Below, one piece after another: positions 1-11,655 of a stretch of 64,000 nucleotides of DNA. Made by a program: the position numbers and the translations under genes. Below the pieces are notes generated by a model. That model made no database searches and was not told the origin of the DNA. It saw nothing but the letters and a program-made list of their open reading frames with translations. The DNA is taken from NCBI GenBank assembly GCA_021234155.1, contig JAJEKV010000046.1:7385012-7449011 (forward strand), written 5' to 3'. Position 1 is the first letter of the stretch; every line of letters starts with the position of its first letter. This DNA is from Isoetes taiwanensis. Lineage: Eukaryota > Streptophyta > Lycopodiopsida > Isoetales > Isoetaceae.

Positions 1-600
1 GCAGGTCGCTGATACTGGCTCTTTGGCGTGTCCTCCTCAAGGCTTAATGCCTTAGCTTCCGCCAAGCATCGACTTTGGGTCGATGGCCTTGACCATTCGC
101 TTAATGGATGGGGCCAACCCTTCAATGTAGCCCTCTCATCGCTTTTTCTCATTCATTCCCGCACGCATAACAACCTCAAACGCATGAATTCGCCGTGTAG
201 GCCTGCACCGACATGCCCTTCTGCTCCAACCTCAGAGAAGGTCTCGAATCTGTTGGCATTTGTGCGCACGAGGCACGAATGCGATTTAAAAGCCTTAGCA
301 AACTTTCTGAACTTGCATCCGCTCCTATCCGTGTGTTTAGCTCATGTAACCCTTCCACCAAATACGGCAGCTCGTGTAAGGTTCGTGGTGGCGACCTTCC
401 CCAGATCTTTCTCTGTCATTCCATAGGACTTCCCGAATTCCTTCATTTCGGCCCAACCAAGATTCCGCATTCAAGCCTCCTCCGGATTTCCCATCAAACC
501 GAGCCAACTTCCTGGTTCTTCCATATACTAGTGATGGTCAGATCAACGGTTTTTCTGGTATTCCTTATCCTTACGCCTTGAATGGTCACCGCCCGATAGC
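1..600 (-). pseudogene. decayed gag of element L
   Basis: On the minus strand this stretch parallels the gag of element C at 48.2-48.6 kb. Shared stretches include the segment around 290-360 (matching the gag WWKGYAK to FxKAFK region) and the segment around 30-160, which matches the end of the gag core (ESYIEGLN to KAISLQG). No frame stays open across it and several indels are present. Gag proteins of Ty3 elements form the virus-like particle that packages element RNA. Nothing here looks translatable; it marks the downstream end of the accessory ORFs. Confidence 0.6.
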
Positions 601-1890
601 GAGGACCCTCAAGAACCCGGGTGGTTGAATGTGAGGAAGCGGGCGCTATCCTTAGAGGAACTTCGATGACGCTTTAGCATGAGTCCTCCTCTGCATGTGC
701 ACAGGGCTAGCTCGGGAGGAGATGGTCACAGTGTGTGGGCTCAATGGTCGCGGAGGTAATTCCGGTCCGTCCTCCCGAGTATGTGGCAAAGGATTGGTAT
801 GCAACACATAAGCCCTCAGAACTCGCCCGAAGTTGCCTTTTCATTAACATCAATTCCTGTTCAGGGTGAGCCTACCGGGCGTTGGAGGGTGTTTGCCAAG
901 CGGCAAGCACGCACACCGCCTATAGGAAGCATTCATGAATATATAAGCAGATTTACATTAATGTACAATCCCTTTTAAGTTAATCGAGACAAAAGTATAT
1001 ACAAACAAAAACAATATTTGTATTTCATTCAAGTTGAGTACAACATCGGGTTGATTGATACATGGATTGAGACAAAAGTGGGTATGATACAATGGGAATT
1101 TTTAAAGTTCTACTTGCACACAAACAGAACCACAACAACGAAAACATAACGGAAGAGACCAAGCCTAGGGGTTGGCGAAGGGTACAGATCGCAGAAGGGT
1201 ACTCCCCGCATGCTCGGACGAGTTTATAGCGTGCCGTGCTTGGACAATGATTGCTTGGTACTCCCATGTTGGGCTGATAATCGGAAGGTTAAAGAGCCTT
1301 CGCATCGCATAAAAGAGTTGCCAAAGATGGTCATTGGCGCCCCTCGAAGGCTTCGCGGCTCGGTCATATTCCAAAGAGTCCTGTGTACGACACTGTGGTC
1401 ATCTTCGATCCTCGAAAGCTCGATCCCCGAGGATGTTAACTATCTCCAGCCCTTTGTCGTGGTCGAGTTCCCCTGGTGGCGGTGGTTCGGTTTCATAGCC
1501 TTCCTCCCACTGATATTCACCATATCTCTCGCCCATAGTCCCGGGTCTCATGCCCCGGATCGCCCCTCCTAACCATATCGGTGATTCTCTCCTCATATTC
1601 CCAAATGGTTTCCTCTCGCAATATAGTTGGAATAAATAGAGAACATTTTGTAATTCCATGATATTCTAAAGTTTTAATACTTTTGAAGAGGATGTCATAT
1701 ATATAAAAAAAACACAAATTCAATAATACTCCTCAAGAGAACTTTGTATTTAATAAGTAAATAAGGTACACCATTTGTCAATATGGTCCATTCAATTGCC
1801 AATCGAAAATCCCGCAACACACATAGATATATATATAAGAAAAAACTAGCAAAACATATATATATATACATTTTTCATAGCAAAATTATA
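601..1890. other. spacer between gag and ORF2 of element L, no clear gene
   Basis: Several short minus-strand open stretches (1165-1374 and 1399-1659) may be decayed remains of the region just upstream of gag, but I cannot align them securely with element R. The right part (1660-1880) is AT-rich with TATATA runs. I see no complete gene here. Confidence 0.4.
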
Positions 1891-3288
1891 CTAGGAACTA
1901 GGCCCCCGCCTCTTGATCCTTAGCCCTAGGAGGTGGTGGAGGCTGGGCCGGTGTCGCAGCCAGAGTAACCCCTGTGGTCTACCGTGGCAGCCGCAATGAT
2001 GCAACCTCCGTGGATAGGCAACGCCAATGGGGCTACCGTGGAGGAGCTTCATGCCCATCCAAGGCGCAATGTCCCACCCAAGGCCGCCGGGCAAGATCCC
2101 GTCAGACGAAAGTACATACGTAAACGTACGATAGGGAAGCTTCTTGTGGCCGGCCAGTGTAGAGAGTGCACGGAGGGCCCACCATGAAGCCTCAGCCTCT
2201 GGCCCTAGATCTCGGGCTATGAAGAGGACTTGTCCGTATTTGAAGGCCGACAAGAAGAAACGGGTAAGGTGGTTACCCAGCACCTTCCCTTGCGGAGTCT
2301 CAGATGCGGCCACTTCCTTATCCAAGTCCATGGGGACTTCTTCCTCCTTGAGCTCCCCATTGCTCCTCCTTCTTGTGCGCGCTAGGTTATGGTATAAATC
2401 TTCACCCTCATCATCCGAGCCTGAGGGAACTTCAACCATATTAATGTTTGGGACGGAGGTCCCATAGCCGCGGAAGGCATCCGGTGCAAAGCTGCGGTCT
2501 GGTTCCCGATCACGGGTCGCGAAGACGTAATAGAGTCTCCGCCGGCTCTAGGGTCTCCTGACGGAACTGAAGCAGCTGGTGCACCTCCGGAGGAAGCTCG
2601 GTAGAAGTGAAGTCGATGAAATCATCCATACAATACTCCGCAAGCTCGTAAAGTACATGGTCTTTGCGCTTGCGTCGAAATCCCGCCACCACGTGATACG
2701 TCCAGATAATATCATCCAAGAGAAGGTATTCCTGCCCCTGGTGATAAATAACTGGAAGGCCGTCTAACCCTGACAAGCCTATAGATTGGTCACGGCGCGG
2801 TGGTAGCTCCTCTGCTAGCTCTTTCCAACGGGCAAAGTCGCCCATTCCTATATGCTCGTCATCCCTCCTGAGGATTCTCGGCAGCTTGCCCTTCTCTCGC
2901 CAGAAGGTTTCATCCTCAACGTATTGGTCCATGAGGATGGCTAGAGCGAAAGTAGCTTCCAGATACTGCTGCCCCTGATGCTGGACCACTGGTAGGTGTT
3001 TACCCCATCGGAGTTTCCCCTTCAGGACATCATAAGCATGTGTGTCCCCGCCTAGCATCCGAACTATCTCCCGCCCAAATACAAGTGGGGAGGATCCCCA
3101 GAGGAATACACAGAGGAAGCATTTCCTCCATGTAAAGTCAAGGAATCCGGGCGAGTCCGGATGCCACCGCATGTTGGCAAGGAGATCTATGCGTTGGCAT
3201 AGCAAAGGTCAGCAGGTCGAAGGGAACCTGTGGATCCCATTTCTCCCATCAAGGTACCAGCAAAGAAGGTTTGCCGCGCGGCAGCCAT
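1891..3288 (-). pseudogene. ORF2 of element L, unknown conserved accessory protein, frameshifted
   Basis: The likely start is the ATG at 3288 (MAAARQTFF). The frame shifts to the 2510-3205 stretch and again to the 1891-2439 stretch; read together they cover about 460 codons, close to ORF2 of element R. Two related motifs are visible, LPVVQHQGQQYLEATFALAIL and LPVIYHQGQEYLLLDDIIW, each an LPVxxHQGQxYL core. The counterparts in R are EPMVLTVNRTKYFSFNTALAIF and LAPIIVEGEEFLLLSDI. A third shared block (EAEASWWALRALSTLAG against GEEGVSMLIALSSLAA) lies near the C-terminus. I do not recognise the family. It lies directly downstream of the H3-like ORF in both elements. Confidence 0.65.
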
Positions 3289-3494
3289 GGCGCTAGAAGG
3301 GAGGAGAGAGGAAAAGAAGCGTTTAAAATAACCTTACAAATCCCCCTTTAAACCCTTTTTTAAAGTAAAGCCGACGTCAAGATTTTATTTTAAATTTATC
3401 ATAAAAAAAACATTAAACTTTTAATTCAAAATAAAAGCCTCTTTATTAATTATCACAAAAAAATATGTACAAATGCGGATCCCCGCAAGTAGGC

Positions 3495-4738
3495 TAAGGT
3501 TGCTCCCACCCGTATCCTACGGGGCGAGGGCTAAATCCTTAGGCATTATGGTGACCCTCTTTGCGTGGATAGCGCAAAGGTTGGCATCACCAAAAGTGCT
3601 ACCAAGTAGGCTTCAAGCCCTCTTGAGCGCCAAAATTGCAAAGGTCCGGAAACGGAGATCGGTCTTAAATTGTTGTGCGATCTCCGCACCGCAGCCTCCT
3701 CGAAAAGGCAGCTTCCCTGATCGAGAAGGTCCGTGGACTTCTGAAATTTGCGGATCTCCCCGCAATGCCACCCGCGACCGGGTCGAACCGATGAGGAGGC
3801 TTCCGCGGCCGGGCCCCAGTGCCCCGACGATGTTGGCACCGTCTTAGCCCCAAAGAACCGCCGGGAGTTATCCACTCTCTGGCGCCTCCGGCCGGAGTGG
3901 TCTTCTTCCCAAAAGCCCCGGCGGTCTTTAACTTATCCTTGTATTGATTGCCGGCCTTTATGGGCAACTCCCTTCCTCCTGGAGCTTAACGGGCTCCGGA
4001 TCGTCGGTTTTGGGTCGAGCCACTCCCGGATGCACCTCCTCCCCTGTTGGTCCCGCTGATCTTGTCGGTCCCGCTCATCTTGCTCCAACTTCTCCAGCTC
4101 TTCCCCGAAGCTCTCCTTAGGTCTTCTTGGATCTGAGCAAAAGTCGGGGCGCGACGCGGCGATTAAGTTGACATGGTACCGTTGTGGCTTGGAGACCCAT
4201 ATCTATCACGAATAGTTGTCGGATAGTCTATGCTAATGTCGGGATTTCTCCCCGGACAAAGGCGTTGGAACCCTCATGCCCGGTGGTATGGGGAACCTCA
4301 ATGGCTCTGCCATCAATGGCGGCAAAGCCGTCCCCGAGGTACCGGTACTCCCTACCCCGAAGCTGCCGTGGTCAGCCCGCTCAATCTCCCTGGTCGCCCC
4401 TCCCCGGCAAAACCCCTATCACGGTTCTACCTCGCCCCCGACATCTTCCTCCTCCGTATGGCCTTCCCCGCTCGAGGATAAAATTTGATGAGCATCATTA
4501 CCATATCAGGTTGCTCAACAAGGGTATATGGAGTCGGCGTGAGGTTCAAATGATGAGGAATGGCTCGAGAAGTGATAGACGGATATGGAATCCTATCGTT
4601 GTTCTCAAACCTATTGACCAGCTCATCCAACAAGATGTCGATGAGGGTCGGGTCAAGAGCCATGTGCTTAGCAATCATGGCGTAGATCTCCACGATGCTC
4701 ATGGTGGACGGATCCGGAGCGCTCTTGGTAATGGCCAT
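3495..4738 (-). pseudogene. histone H3-like ORF of element L, decayed
   Basis: The minus strand starts with MAITKSAPDP at 4738. This is related to the MARTKQTARK start of the element R protein, and the TLIDILLDELV stretch after it resembles DLIQQMLRERLI of R. About 1.2 kb downstream, H3 segments follow in order in changing frames: RKPPHRFDP, VALREIR, EIRKFQKSTDLL (3723-3758), [41 protein letters not shown] (around 3535-3585) and LARRIR (about 3500-3525). At least four frame changes break it. The total length, 1.24 kb, equals that of the intact ORF in R (1.26 kb), so the tail, insert and fold layout is shared. This copy keeps the PHRF segment and KFQKSTDLL, which are closer to canonical H3 than the copy in R. 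Confidence 0.85.
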
Positions 4739-5050
4739 AGCGGGTAGTGCGGCGCTGGCGGCGAAGGGGATGGCAAAGGGGGCGCTAAGATGCACAAGGC
4801 ACAAGGGCGCAGGATCAAGGTCCGGTCTGGTGGCGATGGCGGAGGGCGGCTCAGGCGGTTGGAGGCACGGAAGCAAAAGCAAATGACAGGAAATGGTTTG
4901 CTAAACGGCCAATTAACTTTTAAAATTTCAAAATTTTTTCTTATTAACTTCAAAATTTTATTATTAAAAAAATTATCTGGCTGAAATACGCCGCCACATA
5001 CGGTCGGAAATGATGGCATTATATCGGGACTTCGCCTTCGACCGGTGTCG

Positions 5051-5132
5051 TCGAAATGCAAGCGGCGCCCGAGTTGACCTGGCGGGCCCGCGTTGACTCG
5101 GGTCTGACGGGTCGGGCGCCGACAGCATTTCG
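5051..5132. repeat. GC-rich inverted repeat in element L leader
   Basis: Arms at 5051-5072 and 5112-5132 are near-complementary around the core CGGCGCCCGA / TCGGGCGCCG, with a loop of about 40 nt. A further direct copy of AAGCGGCGCCCGA lies near 5163-5176. The repeat sits between the primer-binding site and the H3-like start codon, the same place where element R has its first two hairpins, although the sequences differ. Confidence 0.7.
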
Positions 5133-5473
5133 GGCGCTTCGAACTTGACTGCAAAGCGACAAAAGGCAAGCGGCGCCCGAATTCGTTTTTGGGCCTGCCC
5201 TTGACCATTTTTCGCCTGGAGTTGACTGTTCTAGGGTAATGCAAGTACGCCCGATCCAAGGAAACCATCTCCTTCGTCATTTGAGCTACCCACTGACACC
5301 TGTTAGGCCTCCAATCTTGGCCCCTCCACTTCAAAGCTACAATTTCTTAACTTAACCTAACACCAAGCCAAACAACAAAGAGAACTAACGACACATTGAC
5401 TTAGCCTCCTCCTAACTACCGTGCTACGAGTTAGTGTTTGGCCAGTGCTATGATCTCAAGCAACCGAAATCAC

Positions 5474-5487
5474 TCACTCGATACCAC
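5474..5487 (-). other. primer-binding site of element L (tRNA-Met type, slightly altered)
   Basis: The minus strand reads TGGTATCGAGTGAG directly inside the LTR end. The plant initiator tRNA-Met site is TGGTATCAGAGC, present intact in element R at 58021. One base appears deleted here. Confidence 0.6.
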
Positions 5488-5490
5488 CAT

Positions 5491-7097
5491 CAGGACGCCC
5501 TGTAATATATACGACCCGCGGACGTATACATACGGGGACTTTCCCCTCCCATGGCAATCATCTCACCATGAGCAGGGCCCTCCGTCTATTTCGGGCCATC
5601 TATGAAATGAGGCCCGAAAGAAGGACACGAAGGGGTCATTCGGCCCACGCCTTCAATGGGACTCCTACGTCGCGGAAGCATGAATACAAGGGTTAGCACA
5701 CAGCATGAATATACATAAATAACCACCACGAAGGGTGGCGAATCCATCTAATATACCAACGGCATAGAATATGCATCTAATCCTAAGAAAACACCCGTAA
5801 CCTGTGGTTCTACCCCTACCGCACTCGCGGAGGATCGACCGACGGCCGGGCCTCAAGGGATCAGCAGACCGAGTCTTGGCATGGCGCTATCGGCATAGAA
5901 CATTGGCTAGGGTTGTCCACTCCATCCGCCCCTCCTGTGCACACTTTGCAGATGGGTCGATTCATGCTATGGCTTTGCTATAGCCTTCCGGAGACGCAAA
6001 CTCAGGGCATCACCCTCTGAGCCTACTCCAGGTTCATGACGCCTGGTCCGATGAGGCAGGTCGGGGAGGCGTCCCCTTCCGTAATCACAAAGGTTCCATG
6101 GGTGAGCTAGAGAATACGTGCCGCATCAGCGACCCCCATCCGCATGCAACTTACTCACCCTAAATCTACTCAAAGTGCATGGTGCTCCATACGGATCACA
6201 CCTCTACACCCGTGGAGTGTCGGACCCATACCCGCCCCTCAACGGACCGCCATCGCCTAGCCCACTCAGGGAGTCTCGGGAGCCTTGTATGCTCATGCAA
6301 GACCCCACCCCTCATGTCACCACCGTGTTCCTTGTCCGGGTGCTAAGCCGCACCATAGCATCTAGGACCCGGTGGGTTCTTGTGCACAAAGCCGCATTTA
6401 ATGGGACTCTATAGGGCGCTATCTAGGAGCATACTACAATACACGGTTCGTAGGTCTCTACCCCCGTAATCCCCCGCTTCAAAGTCGATTAAACAAAGAG
6501 CTAACAATCCATCCTTTCGAGTAGAAACCCGAAATTGAATATAAAGAGAACTTGTTTGTACAATCAAGGGTTAGTTTCTATGATTGATTCACAAAGAGAA
6601 CAAAGAGAGACGGACACAACCAAATGTTAACTAGAATTCACATAGCCACCTACCTGAATTCGGGCCGGACTCGTTCCATGGGGCCTCCATCTTCTTCGGG
6701 AGTTGAGAATTCAGTCATTACTTCCACAGGGGACGATCGTTATGGTGATCTTCCGCAAAGTGTCTCGATGGCCCGACTCGGCCTTCCTTGGTCGATCTTC
6801 GTGAGTCAATCCCGGGGATAGGGGTCAAGTTGGCATCCAAACTTGGCAATCCCCATGTTTGCCCAATCGATTGGGGCAAGTGGCCTTCCCAAATGGTAAT
6901 TAGCCTAATTTCCTAGGTTATAGGTTATTATTATTAATGTGTTAAATTAGCATAGCTAATTTAATCCTTTTTAAAGGTAACTCCCTAGGTTGCAATTAAG
7001 TTCCCATACCCCCATGGTAGCGTACCTTTAGGGAGTGACGTGCTTGTATTTGTACGTGTCCCGTATAGTAGACCGTATAAATACGTGGAACGTCACA
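5491..7097 (-). repeat. 5' LTR of element L
   Basis: On the minus strand the LTR starts TGTGACGTTCCACG at 7097, like the start of the element R LTR (TGTGACGTTCCAG at 56516). It ends near 5491 just before the primer-binding site. Its length, about 1.6 kb, matches the LTRs of C (1589 bp) and R (1504 bp). A strongly conserved block around 5911-5955 (GGTTGTCCACTCCATCCGCC and onward) recurs at 42257 and, on the opposite strand, around 57600. Confidence 0.8.
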
Positions 7098-8734
7098 GCA
7101 GTGTATATTGCAGGAAGCACATCTTGGTTGTACAAAAGCAGCCCATCTCTCAGAACTGTATTACTGATATAAGTGAGTGGTCTTCCTGTTCCAAGGCCAT
7201 GTCACATTGCAAGAGAGTGCATGCCCACTGAGTGAAAAGTGGTACCAGACATGATAAATATGTGGCGAACTTAGTTTGGGTATGTATTATAGATGTGAAT
7301 TTTTATGTTCTCAAGATGTTTATCAATCTTTGCCATAGAAATGCAATTTCTTGGAGCATTATGTTTGTGGCGTGTTCATGCTACGCCAGCAGGAAGGCAT
7401 AGTGCCAAGTGTGGTAAAATACATGATTCCCCTCTTCAATTGTGTAACCGTAAGGAGGAGCTCTGCAAGGTGAGAGCAGCCCCCTGCCATTTCCCTTCCT
7501 AGTTTTTTTGTGTCGTGTAATTGCTTTTCTTGAGGGTTGATGTTGAGAGTGCTCGCATGTTCTAAACTCAAAGAGAAAGAAGTGAGGTGTAAGGGATTGG
7601 TTGCATACCCTAGTAATCCTAGAACAAATATATCTCAAATTCATGACAGCCCAGAGTCGCATTCGATGTAAGGTGATTGAGGGCGGGACCTAATAAGCAA
7701 CGTTGTTGTGGTGTGGTCTCATATGTCCAATCGGATGCTGCCAAGTCACATAATGTAAAAACTCCTCCTCCTCCTCCTCCATGCAATGGAATTAAGGCAT
7801 GTTGAGAATTAAATGTTCTACTATAATTATTGTTATCCATAGTTTAAAGAATGTTCTCTGGTGGTTAGTCATGTAGGCATATTTTTTACGTTCTTGTTGA
7901 CTATAATGGTGATTGTTGTACATAGATTTTTCTCTCTCTTTTTTCTTTTTCTTTCTTTTCTTTTCTTTTATTTGTTTGTTTTGGATGGAAACTCTCTGGG
8001 ATAAGGTTCGGGAATGATCTTTTTTATTTTCTTATTTTGGCCAAAAAGGCCATGAAACGAAAAGGCTTTTGTTTTCCATGCAAAACTTGAGTTCCAAGGC
8101 TCGTATTTGGCATGTGCATGCATTTTCACATGCACTTATTGCATGCGCATACGACTGTGCATATGTAACATGTTTCTTGGCATGCGACAGGAATCTATAG
8201 TTTCATTCCATGGCATCAATCTGTTTGTTGAAGTATGACTTAGATGTCATTAACCAACGGCACAGATCCTTCCCATAAATAATGAAAAGACGTTAGATTG
8301 AATAACACATTTGATGAAATTCACATAATGAATTAAATGAAATTCTAGCTATAATTTCTTATTTTTCACATGCAACTATTTTATCACAAAATTGAATCAT
8401 ATAATTTTACATTTAGCATGGCAGCAAGCTGTCACTGGCGAGAGAGTTGTGAAGCCAAAATGATGCCAGTATTTGACTCTACCCAATACTCAAAAGTCCT
8501 TTAAGACTCCTTAGGTTCTATGAATATCCTCAATATTTCCCAAGATTTCATTGAAGATTAATTTACATTCCATAATCCCTAATATTCCATGAAGATACCT
8601 AAAGAGTATGTGAAGTCCAACTCCTTGAACTGAGATCCCCCATATTCCTGAAGATTCGGTGAAAACCTCTCGAGATTCATTAAGGTTCTGTTGAATGTGG
8701 CTCGGTTCTCTCGAGATTCATTAAGGTTCTGTAT
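7098..8734. other. no gene seen
   Basis: Short open stretches only, with pyrimidine-rich runs around 7930-7980 and a CTCCTCCTCCTCC run near 7765. No domain, splice chain or repeat boundary could be recognised. A short direct repeat (TCTCGAGATTCATTAAGGTTCTG) lies at about 8668-8690 and 8708-8731. Confidence 0.4.
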
Positions 8735-8843
8735 ATAAGAATGGCAGTTTACTGCCGATTCCCAGGGAGTCATCCCTGCCTCCGCGCTCCGCACGTCGGC
8801 AGGGATTCCTCCCTGGGAATCGGCAGTAAACTGCCATTCTTAT
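8735..8843. ncRNA. 109-nt near-perfect hairpin, possible small-RNA precursor
   Basis: Arms 8735-8768 and 8810-8843 are perfect reverse complements over 34 bp. The pairing goes on inward for 12 more positions with two mismatches, leaving a 17-nt loop (8781-8797). The size and pairing would suit a plant microRNA or siRNA hairpin, or a short foldback transposon. It lies outside any recognised transposon. There is no direct evidence of transcription. Confidence 0.4.
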
Positions 8844-8850
8844 AACGTGG

Positions 8851-9103
8851 ATGCAACTTAGGTTGCATTCTGCTCTGAATCGCAGGTAAAAACTTCAGAA
8901 TCGGGGGGTAGAAAGCATCGGAATGAGAGGTAGATGGCCGGAATGAGAGGTAGATCGCCAGAATTTGCGGTAAATCTTCAAGAACGCAAAGTAATTTCAA
9001 GAAGTGCCGGTGCTTCAGAGTTTCACAGAAGTTCCGGAAGAGAAACTTCGCCAGATGGTGCAATGCCATTGGCGGATGGGGCAGAATGCAACCTAAGTTG
9101 CAT
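8851..9103. repeat. 253-bp segment with exact 23-bp terminal inverted repeats
   Basis: ATGCAACTTAGGTTGCATTC at 8851 (23 bp to 8873) is matched by its exact reverse complement at 9081-9103. Each arm is itself a near palindrome (ATGCAAC-TTAG-GTTGCAT). This is the form of a small MITE, but I see no clear target duplication. It starts 8 bp after the 109-nt hairpin, so the two may be one composite foldback structure. The segment between the arms has a short direct repeat (GGAATGAGAGGTAGAT at about 8920 and 8939). Confidence 0.5.
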
Positions 9104-10172
9104 TTACGTTGAACTGGATGGCGTAGTATATGTGATGAGTTACACTTGGAGTAAAAGGTTATGGATGTTTTAGATCATGTGGGCACATTTAATTTAAGTT
9201 TACTTGATTTTATCTTTTTTTTTCTTTGTAAGCGTAGGCATGTGATTATTGTTAGGCAAGAAATGTCCGTCCAAGCGTTCCGTCCAAGCGTTCATCATTG
9301 TGCACGTGTTGTTGCACCTTGCACAAAGCTTAGGCGAACTGTGAGACAAAGCAGATTTTTCCTGTTGAAAATGCAAAATTTCCTGCATGGCATTTTTCCG
9401 ATTTTAAGGATACATTAAGAAATTTTCCGATAGGTTTAAAAAACACTAGCACAAAGTTGGGAGAAGAAAAACTGAAAAATTACAAGCTCAATTGTATATA
9501 GGCCTTCCCTTTACATGTTTCATACCCATCTATGTTGTTTAATAGTTGCCTTTCTTTTAACTTGCTGGGTTGAGAAACACCTACGCTAATCAATACTTGT
9601 TTTCTTTGAGTTACTAAATTAGAGATCTTCGGAAGGTATCAGACCTACCAGCCATTCCTAATGATGTATGCAAGACTAGCAATGGATCGTAATATATTTT
9701 TCACAAATGATTCATTTGTGGGAAACACAAATATATGGGACCGATACCTCGAACTGCTGCCCCAAAACATTAGATGCGCTTGCACATATTGAATAACCTG
9801 CTGGATCTGTGAATGGCGGGGTTTGGCAATTTGGTTCCTGCAATGTCCCACCACAAGCTTGACTCTTTACCAGGAAGACTGCTTTGATGCTTTGTTGCTT
9901 TGTGAATTCAACTGATTCTTTCACCATGCATCATGAATTGCGTCACAAATCCATGATCGTCTGACTCTAGCACCAGTCAGTCATAATAGGCTTTTGTGCT
10001 TATGCTCTTCCACTAAGTGCAGGTCAAAGAACATAGACAAGACTTAAAAGAACATGCACTTGTGAATCCCTTTCCCAATCGTGCATGCACACCAGAATCC
10101 CAGACCAAAGCTGTTCTGCAACGTGCAGTTGCTTATCCCTATTATATATAGCACCTTAAGTCGAAGGTGCCT
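9104..10172. other. no gene seen; 3' flank of the trihelix gene
   Basis: A few open stretches of about 70 codons on the minus strand (9645-9927) without recognisable domains. Part of this may be the 3' untranslated region of the gene that ends at 10173. Confidence 0.35.
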
Positions 10173-11655
10173 TCACCTGCAATGTTTTAAGAAGCAAGCA
10201 AAAACAAATAAAAAACCAATAGTTTGAAAATGACCAAAAACGATAGTTTGAGAAGACATACAGCTTATCAAGCAAGCTTTTCATTGTTAGGTTTATCTGT
10301 TGAAAAACAGAAACCACAGTTTGTGTCTGCTTCTCAATTAGTTGATTGGCTCGATCATTGGATGCTACTACTGCAGCAGTGTTTTCTTTCAGAACCTTAG
10401 TCCAATGTTCAACCTGTGACTAAAATGTTGCAACAGTAATTACTACAAGGCAGAAGAATTAACTATCCCATTAATAATTTACTTCACAAATCATACTTCG
10501 TTGTATCCACCATTTGTTTGCCTTTTACGCTTCCCTGTTGACGGTGGATCCCCTGACTCACGAGATGAAGAATGTGAAGACCCTAGTACAACAAAACAAT
10601 AATTATGAACCCGAAGATCAAAATAGGCATTAATTCAAAATATCTTACCAAAACAGTGTTGTTGATGTGCATGCTGATCATTGTCATGTGGCAGAGAATG
10701 GCCATCTTGAACATCCAATTCATCTACAATTGGACTACTCCCAAATCTGCTTTTCATGGACCTACCAAGCAAGCTACCAGCTGATAGACCACCTAGACAG
10801 AAAATAAAATGTCAAGACCACAGTGCTAGAGTAAAGTCCATATTAAAACTCACCAAATGGAGAAAGATGGTTTTGCTGATGCCGGTGTTCATCGAGCACA
10901 GAAGTAAGACTGTCATGCACATCTGGTAAATAACCACAGCATTCACCTGCCTCAGAACCAAGTTTTAGTACTATTATTGCTGACGCCCCAAGGTTTATTA
11001 AACAGACAACTGACCAGATGGAGAAGGATGCTCTTGTTGATGAACATCTTCATCTGCTTCCATATCTGATTGAAGAAAAATGTCAGAAGGGTTTCGCAAT
11101 TACTATAATGGGATTCAAGCATGTCTTACCACAATTCACCCCAAGTTGTTGTTCTTCGTCATGAGAACATGGTAAGTTATCTGAAAGATCTGAATCAACA
11201 ACCAAAGGGCTCATCCTCGGCCTACTCTTCATGAATTTGTCAAGCTCATCAAATACTTCTTTCTCAAACATTGATGGCAGCTTGCAGTTCTTCTTCATTG
11301 GTGGAGACATTACCCAGTAGCTCTCATGTCCACTCCTACTTTCCCAATCCTTGATCTTTTTGTAAATGCTTATAGTATCTTGCCATCTCTTCCTACACTG
11401 CGTGGAGTTTCGTTGAACACCCCGTAATGCACACATCTCCGATATCTGATTCCACTTCAAGTCTTTATTTATCATCTGACCTCGTTTAGTCAACATTGCA
11501 ACCTCATCCTCATATTGCCTTTTCACAAGCACCAAAGTTAATGTTTCTTCTCTTGACCAACGACATGCACGGGAACGATCACCTGCTGAACCCTCCAAGG
11601 AATTTAAGTGTTCGGGGACAACCACCTGCTGATTCTTCTCCTCCAAATCAGACAT
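10173..11655 (-). CDS. trihelix (Myb/SANT-like) transcription factor, seven exons
   Basis: The exons I infer on the minus strand are 11130-11655, 11015-11065, 10854-10946, 10649-10792, 10497-10582, 10262-10413 and 10173-10176. All have GT-AG introns, and the lengths sum to 1056 nt, an exact 351 codons plus stop. Residues 31-104 form a trihelix domain with conserved Trp at 33, 68 and 91 (CRWSREE, LKWNQIS, KRWQDT), the DNA-binding fold of plant GT factors. The middle is Ser/His/Gln-rich with a basic stretch (GKRKRQ) near the end of exon 5. The last coding exon is predicted helical (VEHWTKVLKENTAAVVASND). A nuclear DNA-binding regulator is the expected role. The final splice is the least certain; reading through that intron gives an alternative end ending VKAPST. 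Confidence 0.75.

Larger units (their letters stand above)
1..7097 (-). mobile_element. Ty3/gypsy chromovirus element L, 5' part
   Basis: Reading leftward from 7097 the parts are a long LTR, a tRNA-Met-type primer-binding site, a hairpin-containing leader, a decayed histone H3-like ORF, a decayed ORF2 and a decayed gag that runs off the window. The order matches element R (56516-64000), and the LTR shares blocks with the LTRs of elements R and C. All ORFs carry frameshifts or stops, so this is an old copy. Pol and the 3' LTR lie outside the window. Chromovirus assignment rests on similarity of gag and LTR to element C, whose integrase chromodomain can be seen. Confidence 0.8.
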
